The translations under genes were made by a program, and so were the position numbers. A stretch of DNA of 43,995 bases, from positions 1,084,386-1,128,380 of the forward strand of contig FN649740.1 of NCBI GenBank assembly GCA_000310025.1, read 5' to 3'. Source of the DNA: Ectocarpus siliculosus (Eukaryota; Sar; Phaeophyceae; Ectocarpales; Ectocarpaceae). Below the pieces are notes generated by a model. That model saw only the letters and a program-made list of their open reading frames with translations, searched no databases and was not told where the DNA came from. Below, piece by piece: positions 22,531-31,807 of the stretch (position 1 is the first letter of the stretch; each line of letters opens with the position of its first letter).

Positions 22531-25500
22531 CTGCCTGAAGTTCAAGCTTATTGACAACAACACACGCGTACTTGCTGTTTCTCTAGAATCTTGGTACACC
22601 TCTGCTGTGGATAGTTTCGAGAGCGGAAGTGCCCGGTACCCTGGTTGACGTTTCTCGCCGGTCCCTACAAGTACCTTGCGTTTGTGTGTGCGCTCGCATC
22701 AGTCATGTTGTACTAATGAACGTACGACCTGATTCGGCACCACGACGAGACTACTATGCCCCCTGCCGTGTTGCAGTCTTCCTTGCCCGGTAGTTGTGTT
22801 GCTGAAGCTTTGCTTGTAAGGAGCGATGGCACACAGCAGTCTTCACACAACGCTGTGCGAAAATCAACGATGGTGCCAAGTTGGTGGTGCCGCTACCGTA
22901 CAGATGTAGTCGGGGCAATGACCTTGACTTCGTCACAAGCAAAAAAATGGTTGACACGCGGAGAGGGCTTCATCTTTTAGTCCCCGTTAAAAGGCACCTA
23001 TCGCTCGCATGCTCCAATCCAACCGCTAAGAACTTTAACTCCAAGCACCACGGGTTGCGTGTGAGGTCAGCGTACAGCAGTGGGTAGATGCCGAGGTCGG
23101 CGTGCATGTAACTTTGTAACAACAACGGCGGTGGTGTTCCTGTCGCATTCCGACGTGGAGACCACCAATTCCCCCACGCTCACGCACTCACCACCCTTTT
23201 TTATCCGCCAGGTTTGCTGGTTTGCATCGCCTGTGGTACGTACATATGCGAATTAGTACATAGACGCAGACGCTGTGAGGTCAGTGGTAAGCACTGCTGT
23301 CTACTGGAGGAGAACTGCCGGGTTTGTGGGCGCCTGCCGTGTACGTGTACACGTATTTTAACTCTGCCCGTATGCGTAAAACCGCTTGTATGGTACTCGG
23401 CAAAGCACCTAAATAGACGGGAAAAGTAATTATCGCACCGAGGTGTTTTCGCAAAGCGAAAAAGACGCGTGTTGTATTTCCGTTTCCGCGACAACGCATG
23501 ACTGGTTGGTGCATTTTAAGATGTTCTTTTTTCGGTCCGTGAGGGTCGCTGGGCTCTTCGGAGTGAAAAACACGGCACTACTGCTGTGTGAGCTGTTGGG
23601 CTTAGGAACTTAGGAAACGTTATGCTGCAAGCAGCTGGCAACTGGTAAATAGTCGGCTGTGTCCGCGGTGCCCCTCCTTTCAAATTCATCTTGGACTTAT
23701 CATATCACCCCTTTGAATCGTGCGGTCATGAGCCCAATCACTTGTACGAAGTATCATGCAGAAAACACCCTTGTATATGTGGGTATTTTGGTGGTCGAGT
23801 TACTGACTTTCTTTGCTTCCTTTCCCACCACGCTGGAGCTGGTCAAAGAGGCAGTCCTTTTTTGCCAAATTTCTAGGGTTGGGGACTGGCGCGCCAGTCT
23901 CAGGAATACTGGCTTCGGCACGCAGCCATTTTGTTTACTGGACATTATCAGTACACTGGCCACGCAGCGAAGCCGCGTGGTCGCGGTGCAGCCTCGACCA
24001 CCGGCCTCCCCCAGCTGATGAGGGGGCCCCGCCGGAGGCGCGTTTTTACGGGATTTGCCTTCACTACAAATAGAACTTTTTTTTGGGGTGATTTTGGGTC
24101 ACTTTGACGATGCCAGAGTCAGGGATTATATCCTTGAAACCCTTGAAAAATGATCAAACAATGTGTTGGCAATTTTTCTTAGAGCTTTGGTTGGGTGTGA
24201 CAACATGCTAAATCCGATTTAGCATGTAGCTTTGGTTGGGTGAATTCAACATATTTACCATGATGCTGCTTCCAAACCACATCTTCACCTTGAAAGCCTT
24301 GACAAGATGGTTCTCATTTTTCATCAAGATCGTGCTCATTTTTAATGTGTGTGCTTCGTTTTTTTCAGCAATTTAGATAGCAAAACTGGAAGGCAAAACT
24401 GGAAGGCATTTATTGAGATCACGCCGCTGGTGGCCAGCCTGTATCTTTTGCTGGGGAGAAAAAACAGAATGAATTTTTTATTATGGCCATTCTAAATGAT
24501 GAGTCAAAAAGGCCCGGCTTGTTTTTTTTTCCGAGGCCGCGGCGGGTTCTGGACTCTGAGGCCCTCCGCCCGGGTCTGCGGCTGGCACATCGCTGCTAGT
24601 GACAAATTCGTCCATCGCTCACGCGGTTGCACCATCCCTCGAGTGCGGGTGTGCATGCTTCGTGCTTGCGCTCCTTTCTCACCCTCTCATGCGGCGCAAC
24701 TTGGTGGGTTTCCGTGTGGTTTGGGAGGCATAAATGTGGGACGTACGTAACATGCGGAAGTACTGGCTGTACTGGCACCCCTCTGAACCAGTCCTAGGAA
24801 ACTGTCCAGTACAAGAATACTGTCAGTACCTACTGGTCCAGTCCCCAGCCCTACAAATTTCAATTTTCCGAGGATACACACGATTCTTAAGTGAGGCTCC
24901 ATCTTGATCAATCGTTTTTGCCTACGACGTTACCCCTTAACAGAAAAAGTTGTGTTCGTCTGCCTTCGCACACAGACCCACCGCTCTACAGGATTGCGCA
25001 ATAAGATATGGAGCTTTCTGTCCGTATAAAGGTGACAAGAACCACGGGTGGCCACTTTTTTTTTTTTTCTTGTGAAACAACAATTTTAATCCACAGATAA
25101 AGAGTCCGGTAGGGTTTCTGAGACTTGGCCTACATCATTGTGCAGTCTTTTTATGGCGAGGTATATACAAGGGATCCATCCCGCTGGAGTGGGCCCATGA
25201 GAGTATGGTGTCATCAAGGTGGTGATGAAAGATGAAACAAAAGCAGTAGTAGCAAAACCACCCCACAGCTGGCTGCCAGCTGCTAGTCGTGACAATTTCC
25301 TGTAGATCAACAGCCCCACGCAGCTGGCGTATTTTTCACTCGAAGAGCCCAGCGAACCTCGACGAAACAATTACAATCGGGAAAACGCGAAAATACAGGT
25401 AGCTTTCTCTGACGCTATGATTTCGCTGCTAATCTAACTTAGACTCTTTTCCTAGATAGAGATGGATTCGTTGGGTCATATTCAGAAGAAGAAAAAACAA

Positions 25501-28500
25501 TAGTTTTGCAACACAACTCTACACACAGCCTTACCAACTCCGTGCTCTATTTACTGTTGTGGCAAAAAAAAAAATGCAGTACTGTAGTGTCCCGAAAAAC
25601 ACGCTAGCGGAAAACGTAACCAGTGTACCCTGTTCTAATTTTTTTACTCGTGCACGCCCCTGTTGATATTTAATGTTTGCTCACAAGGTGTCGTTTCGAG
25701 GGTCTAACTGGGTGATCGAGAAGCGGTTCAATGACTTCGTTACGCTTCACCAAGGGCTTTCGCGGGAGTTCAGAGACACGGACTTGGGGCCGCTGCCTAA
25801 AAGGAGATTCTTCAACAGGTCGGAGAAGATTCTTATTTTGGTGGTGTAAGGGCGTCAACTGCGGTGCGGGTAGAACTTTTGTTGATATTTTTGTAATTTT
25901 GTCCTTGTGTCCCCGGTGGTCTAGCGGGTAACCTCGTCAAGCTGCTAGCAGCTGGTTGTGGTCTCGAACGTCTATTGGGAGTGAATAGTTTGCAGGCTTG
26001 TGGTTGGAAAGCGATGTGTTCTTGAGCATACACGAATCATGCGGGAAGTGACTGCTGAAACCCCTGTCTCGCGTTCGGTATCGAAGACAACAACCGCAGG
26101 GGCAATGTGGACAATTAAGAAGAAAAAATGGCCCTCTGGTGTTTACCTTCCTCGTCTTTGTGACTTCGGCTTAAACATCAAAATGGATGCCGGAAGGTGT
26201 AGAGTGGCGCCGGAATGGTTGGGACGAAAATAACACGTTTCTGGTGCAAAGGACATGGTTTGTCCAACAAAGTGCATAGTCGTTGGTGCTACAGGTCATC
26301 ATTGCTAAGGCCTCCTGCGCAAGCCCTTGCAGGACAGACCGAATGAATCGCTCGATTGTCCAGCAGGGCTCGCCTGTGTGAGTGGCAATCCGTGCGTGCG
26401 AGTGCCGTGACCCCGCCGCACGGGAGCACAGGGAGGCCAGGCGGCTCTCCTACAGCAGTAACCTCCTCAGGGTTTTTCGTTTTATGTGACAATGTTGGAC
26501 ATACAGCAGTATGGCTGCAACTGGGGAAATCGGGCGAGGGAGGGGGATAAGTGTCTGTGTACCACCTCCCTGTTCATGTTTTCCCCCCGTAAGCTCAATG
26601 TATCACGAAGGCGGTCTTTCCCCGAGGCGGACGATGACGCGGAGGGATTCGAGACAGGACCGTTTGTAGAAACAACAGTTCGACACCCCCACGCTGGACG
26701 GGACTACCAAATCGCGAGGATTTTATCTATGAAATAGAGAGGGGGGGTTCGTATCCCTATCTCCCAACCCCACCCCGTACCCCCTACGAAGCTCAACGTC
26801 CTCGCGAAGGCTAATCGGCGTTCGTGCAACCATTGGCGTGATCGGACCATTTAGGCGGATGTTCTGTTTTGGGGCGTGCACCGAAAGCTGATTGTTCGTA
26901 ACTTTTTGTTTCGTCGTCTCTCGCTGCCGTCGCGGCAGATTCGATCCAGATTTTTTGAACGAGCGAAGCCAGGACTTGCAGGCGTTTCTGGGGAGAGCGC
27001 TAGTGAAGATCCAGGTCACCAACAGCGACTCTATGCTTAGCTTCTTAGAGGTGTGTAGTTCACCCGCCACACTCTGCACCGCCGTGCAAGACACCGCCTA
27101 ATGTTATCGCCCCCCCCCCTCCTGATGACGCTTGGAGATGTGAGGCACGCCCCGTCCGGGCTTGCAGGGACGCGAGGTCAATGGTCTAACTAACGACTAT
27201 GGCTGCACGGCCTTGAGTACACCCCCGCCAATGACGATAGATCTGACCTCGTTTCTTCGCAGGCGTGAATGGTATATGGAGGCTTCCCATGGCCGCGCGA
27301 GAGACATTTTCTTTTCTCGAAAGTATGAGGTCGTTTGAAGAATTCGCCCTTGCCATCGTGGAGAAAAAATGAAGTGTATCATATCACAAGTAGCCTCGTT
27401 GGCAGGCGATGCTCCGATCGCGCATGATGCGGTTGCACTGGCTGGCATGCACTGGAAGCGACGCCCCTTGGTGCGTTTGCGTCGCAAGCAAGAGGTAGCA
27501 GTGTTAGTTGTGTTACCGTGCGTTTTCCGATAGGCGTTCCTGATTGTGGCTTGATGCCGCCTTTCGGTACTTGTTTGGCAGCAGGATACATGCTATCACT
27601 AACCGTTCCACAAATTGAAGGGGGGTGTTGAAGCTTTAACAGTGAGTGAGACAAACCTGCTGCATATTTTGCCACGCTTTCGTTTTGAGACTAGTGTGCT
27701 GCTGCTGCTGCTGTAGTTTAAGGTTTGGAGCAACCGCAATATTTACCTCGCTGTTGGTCTATTTCACACATCAGCGTGTCTTTTCGGTGCCGATCGAAGC
27801 CCAGGAAACATTTCCACAACGAAGTGTCCAGGGTTGCACGGGCGGCGTCTGTGGCCGTGCTGGCGGGCCCGAAGAACTACTCGTATTAATATCGCCCGGA
27901 TTGGCGGTGTTGATTTCCCTGAGTCCCGCTCTCGCAGCGTCAACGAACGCCGCCGATGCCACCGCCGCGCACGCGGTCATGGCATCTTCGGAGGTGTTCG
28001 TCTGCGAAAGCGGGACTCAGGGAAATCACCACGGTGGCAACCCGGACGATATTGCGACTAATCTTTCTTCGGGCCCACCGACACGACCACAGACGCCGCC
28101 CGTGCAACTCTGAACACTTGGTTGTGGGAACGTTTCCAAACCTTCGACCCGCACCCGCGAGACACGTTGATGTGTGAATCAGCTTCCATTATTGTAACGG
28201 CTTGGGACATGCTGATCGTCTGTCCCCTTTGCCGTACACGCAGGTCGGGAAGAACGTCCAGATCGAAGCGCCCGATGACGACCCAAACAGCGACTACGAC
28301 GATCTCGTTGCAGAGTGAGTGACGATATCCCTCGACATGTATATACATAGCGCCGCGATTGAGAAATTTCTTCTGCCTGTTGTTGGGAATTTCTTGATGG
28401 AGTTCAAGGATATTGTAAAACGCCCATACTACGTACGTACGTGCGCGCATTGTTCGTTCATTTTGTTTTTTCGTCACTTTAAATCAGCGCTTACAGAATT

Positions 28501-31500
28501 TTGTCGTTTTTTTTTTTTTGGGGGGGGGGGGGAAGACGTATTATCATGTCCAGGCGGGTCTTCCAACCAGAAACAACTTGCTGACTGACGGTTTAACGCA
28601 TCGCACCCGTAGTGCTCGTTGCCTTAGCAGCCGAGCGGCTGCTCAAGGGCTTGGATTTTTTTTTTTGTGCAACCAAGGTTTGCCGGTTGGTATGTTCATC
28701 CCCCGTGCGGTTGGTAGAGGCATGCACGCGTCCTCCTGTCACAAGTGGGGGGGTGCTTGGACGGGCGGAAGTATATTTTATTTGTCTGCTATTTAGTTGA
28801 CTGGAGAGTTGGTTGTGATGCCGATGGACCGGCGGTGTCAGTTGGCAGCATTGGTTGTCTTATCCAGCGTTGTTTGTCTTATCCATCCAGCGTTGGTTGT
28901 CTTATCCATCCAGCGTTGGTTGTCCCTATCCAGCATTGGTTGTCTTACCCAGCAAAATGGTTGTCTTATCCAGCACTGGGTGCGTTCATCCAAAAAAATG
29001 AGCTGCATCGTTAGAGAACAGTTTCATTTTTTAGCAACGTCGGTCTTTAGGTCGCGCAGTCGCTACATGACCGGGGGAACGGTGAAATGTTGCTCCGTCC
29101 CCTTCTTGTGGCCGATTTGGCTCCCCCTCCTTGCCAGCCTTTGCTTATTCGTCCCATGTACGTACTGTGCTTGTTTGTCCGCTTGGGGTTAGCACATTCC
29201 GTAAAAGTAGTTGGGGCCGTGAGTGGTCAGCCTCAGTCACAATCTCTTCGCGCGTTTGCCAACCCTTGCGCCGCAACGGTGTGTGCTGCCCTCTGTTTTT
29301 TTTTTCTTTTTTCTTGGCGTTTCAGGTACGAAGAGCGCGAAACACAACGTCTTGAGGACTTAGTGCAGACCTTCCAGGACCGCATGATAGATGTGAGTGA
29401 GGTTTGACTAGAAGGAAGGAAATGAGCCGGGAGTGCACACTCTCACCGTTCGCCGCAGCCGTTGGTTTTTTATCGAACCCCCTGGTTTTGTCCCGAACCA
29501 AACTATAATAGCTCTCCTTTTAAAATCCCACATCTTACTCCCCCCATATGGCACAAACGTGATGTACTCTAGTACTGCGTAACCCTTTCCTCACTGTTGT
29601 TGGCTTCCCTTGTTAACCATTTTCTGGAGAAGCGGACGTGTCTGCTGAGGAAAAGAAGTACCATCGGTTTTGATGCGAAGACAAACACGACAAGCCTTGA
29701 CCCTGAACCCAATCCGGAATTTCTCCCCCGTTTGCGCCCTGATCTAACCCCGGAGCCCAAACCCTCCGCCCTGGTTCGCTCTGAACTAACCCCGGAGCCT
29801 AAACCCTCGGCCATGGCGTGTTTGGTTGTGACCAGAGCCAGAGCGTAAGAGTGGAGCTCAAACCCACCGCTCTCAATCCGTTCTCTATTGGTTCGCATTT
29901 TGGTTCGCTCTGAACTTAACCGGGAGCCCAAACCCTCCGCCCTCGCGTGTTTGGTTGTGATCAGAGCCAGAGCATAAGAGTGGAGCCGCGAAACGATGTG
30001 GAGGTGGAGGCGCGAAGGCAGAAGCTGCTCCAGGCCTGCAACGGGTTTAGAGAGCACGACGATCACCTCAAGAAGTTCTTGAATCCCAGCCCGAATCCGC
30101 AAGTCCAGAGTGAGTTTTCCCGTTCGAGGGATAACCACAGCAGTCGAAGTTTTTTTTTCCCCCGTGTGCTGCCGTACGGGCGGCAGCTTTGGCCCGGCCC
30201 CCAAGAAATGGCCGTTTCATTTTTTTGGTGGGGAACTCCCTTGACAGGTCTTTTTCCGGTGCTGCGAGCGCCTGAACCCTGGAAACGCCGACATAACCGT
30301 GCTCCGACAGGCTGACGGCCTTACGTGCACCACATGTTGCGTCTGGATGGCATCATGACGGCCGTGATACCCGAGAGGGTTTTGATCGGTTGTGGTCTTA
30401 AGCGTGCTTGTAGTGAACGGGAAAGGTCTGCATTGTTGTGGCGTCCCCCCGCACCCCCTTGTTCTTTATAGCTTTAGGACGGGGCGGAGAGATGGTGTGC
30501 ACATATACTCTCTTGAAATCGGGTGCTGTGCGGTCCGTCAGTTTTTGGGATATGTTTTTGCTTCTGTATCAGCGGTTGATCGAGACCCTTTCATGGATGG
30601 AGTGTATCGTAGTGTCGAAGAGCGCCGTATCTCAATGTGCGGCCGTCGTTCCGGCCTTGCAGTTAGTGCACTCGTTGCTCTCATTTTAATCAGCGCCTTG
30701 CCCAGAAAGAAGGTTTGACTCAGCAGCAGTCCGGTTCTGTTGGCAGGACGGTCGTATTTTGTTACACCGCCTTGGGCTTCCCCGCAGCTTCAGTACCTTG
30801 CCTGACCGACACTGCCACTGTTGTCGGATTTTTGCACGTTTTCCGTGTACGCGCAGACGTCGATCAGGCGATCGACACCGTCAACTTTGTCCACGACCAG
30901 AACTTCGAGAACAACGTGAGTTTTTTCGGCTTTTGGCGCAGCAAGCTAAGCCCCCCGAAAGCCGGGGCGATGCGGTGACGGGTGGCTCGTGGCCGAGTGG
31001 TTGTGCGAGGCACAGGGGTTAGAAGTTGACAACAGCAGTAGTTGTTGTGCGAGGCACAAGGATGGGAAGTGCACAACAACAACAACAACTATGATAGCAG
31101 TAGTTGATACTCTGCCGCACTGGTCGGGGCCGTGCTCCACGCCACGCGGTCATCTCAAGGCGTGTGCTTTCTGTTTTCGTCGTCATCGAGTTCGTGTGTT
31201 GCAGGCACGCGAAATCTGGGGTGCGCGCATGTTCCACAGTTGGTTTGGCCAAGGCACCCGCGTCTGGCAGTGCGGTATATAGAGACGTGCGGCGCATCAC
31301 TGACCTTGTCAATGTTGTCTGGCGCCGTTCGGGTTACTGTACCTTGTGACGGACGTTTTACTGGCCGTCCATGCCGCTTGCTACGGCCACGAGCTTGGCG
31401 TTTTATGGCATCGGCGTTCTCGTACCGTACAGTAGCTGAATGGTCCATGCCTGCGTCTTAGAAAGCTTTGCTACTGTGGTAAGGTACGAAAGGTACTGCT

Positions 31501-31807
31501 GCAAATTGCTTTCGTGTGGCAGTTGGCTTGTTGCCGACGAGGAACACGCGCTTGGCGAGGACACCAGCGGGGACATGGATGTAATTCTTAGTTCTTCCTT
31601 TTTCCCCTCTCTAGTAGCGCTACTCACAACTGTGTTAACAGGTTCGTATTTTGTTCCATCCGCTGTCTTTTTCTCCTCTTCCTGCTCGTCTGTTCACAGG
31701 TGGTTGGCGCGTCGATAGACTTGTCAAGCAAACTCCAGACGTCAGCCCTAACGCAGACGCAATATCATGGCGGACACGGCTTGGTCACGTCCATGGGCAA
31801 CATATAG
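22035..31807 (+). CDS. PX-domain protein, sorting-nexin-like
   Basis: Nine exons, all phases consistent: 22035-22109, 25688-25818, 26939-27050, 28244-28314, 29326-29392, 29971-30109, 30857-30915, 31542-31580 and 31700-31807 (stop TAG); 266 residues. Residues 1-106 form a PX domain that binds phosphoinositides, usually PI3P on endosomes: the RFNDF motif (R38), the proline loop GPLPKRRF (P60, P62) and the helix Arg in ERSQDL (R78) are present. Residues about 130-218 are charged and helix-rich (EYEERETQRLEDLVQTF; VEARRQKLL), possibly a coiled coil. No BAR, SNARE or membrane segment is recognisable, and the last 35 residues match nothing I know. A role in endosomal sorting is inferred from the PX domain only. 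Exon 6 might start at 29965 instead; exon 8 (39 nt) is the least certain. Intron 1 is 3.6 kb and full of repeats; intron 3 holds a foldback element. Confidence 0.88.
22475..22527 (+). repeat. (CTG)n microsatellite, about 17 units
   Basis: Uninterrupted CTG repeat in intron 1 of the PX gene, on the sense strand. The open Leu frame through it is a by-product. Confidence 0.95.
24060..24520. other. AT-rich island with hairpin and short direct repeats
   Basis: Clearly richer in A+T than its surroundings. It contains the hairpin ACATGCTAAATC-C-GATTTAGCATGT (12-bp arms) flanked on both sides by AGCTTTGGTTGGGTG, and a tandem GCAAAACTGGAAGGCAAAACTGGAAGG. It lies in intron 1 of the PX gene. No open reading frame of note; possibly a transposon remnant. 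Confidence 0.5.
25403..25500 (+). repeat. dispersed repeat copy 2, A-tailed
   Basis: Partner of 19552-19640 in the same orientation, with an A/G-rich end (AGAAGAAGAAAAAACAA) instead of pure poly(A). In intron 1 of the PX gene. Confidence 0.65.
25909..25985 (+). repeat. decayed tRNA-like sequence, probable SINE relic
   Basis: CCCCGGTGGTCTAGCGGGTAAC matches the head of the SINE at 20611 on its minus strand (A box TGGTCTAG). About 50 bp on, GGTCTCGAAC is a damaged B box. Acceptor pairing is lost. In intron 2 of the PX gene. Confidence 0.5.
27762..28178. mobile_element. foldback (long inverted repeat) element
   Basis: Nearly the whole stretch folds on itself. The outer ends read TTCACACATCAGCGTGTC and, inverted, GACACGTTGATGTGTGAA; the arms then match through CTTCGA, GGAAAC.TTCC.ACAAC, TTGCACGGGCGGCGTCTGTGG, GGGCCCGAAGAA and GATTTCCCTGAGTCCCGCT, with a GC-rich centre at about 27960-27975. 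Arms are roughly 175-200 bp and well conserved with scattered mismatches. No target-site duplication is evident. It sits in intron 3 of the PX gene just upstream of exon 4. The open frame across it follows from the repeat and is not convincing as a gene. Confidence 0.8.
28460..28500 (-). repeat. short SINE 3'-tail copy
   Basis: TTTTTTCGTCACTTTAAATCAGCGCTTACAG-type sequence matches the 3' end of the SINE at 20296-20340, including about 15 bp more of the body than the 18980 copy. Intron 4 of the PX gene. Confidence 0.55.
28848..28985 (+). repeat. minisatellite, 19-28 bp units
   Basis: Six or seven imperfect copies of TTGGTTGTCTTATCCAGC, some with an extra ATCC, in tandem in intron 4 of the PX gene. 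Confidence 0.85.
29745..29990 (+). repeat. tandem duplication spanning a 3' splice site
   Basis: A unit from GGTTCGCTCTGAAC to GAGCCAGAGCGTAAGAGTGGAGC occurs at about 29773-29862 and again at about 29902-29987 (period about 129). The second copy carries the acceptor and first bases of exon 6 of the PX gene; the first copy is a decoy acceptor. A third partial copy (CCCCGGAGCCCAAACCCTCCG) precedes at about 29748. Confidence 0.8.

Noticed and set aside
22367-22648. Leu-rich membrane peptide
   Set aside because: It is the (CTG)n microsatellite read in one frame, inside an intron.
24010-24050. Hammerhead-like CTGATGAG
   Set aside because: The stem II to GAAA part of the hammerhead core is missing.
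27646-28113. 155-residue plus-strand open frame
   Set aside because: It runs across both arms of the foldback element and lies inside a well-supported intron of the PX gene.
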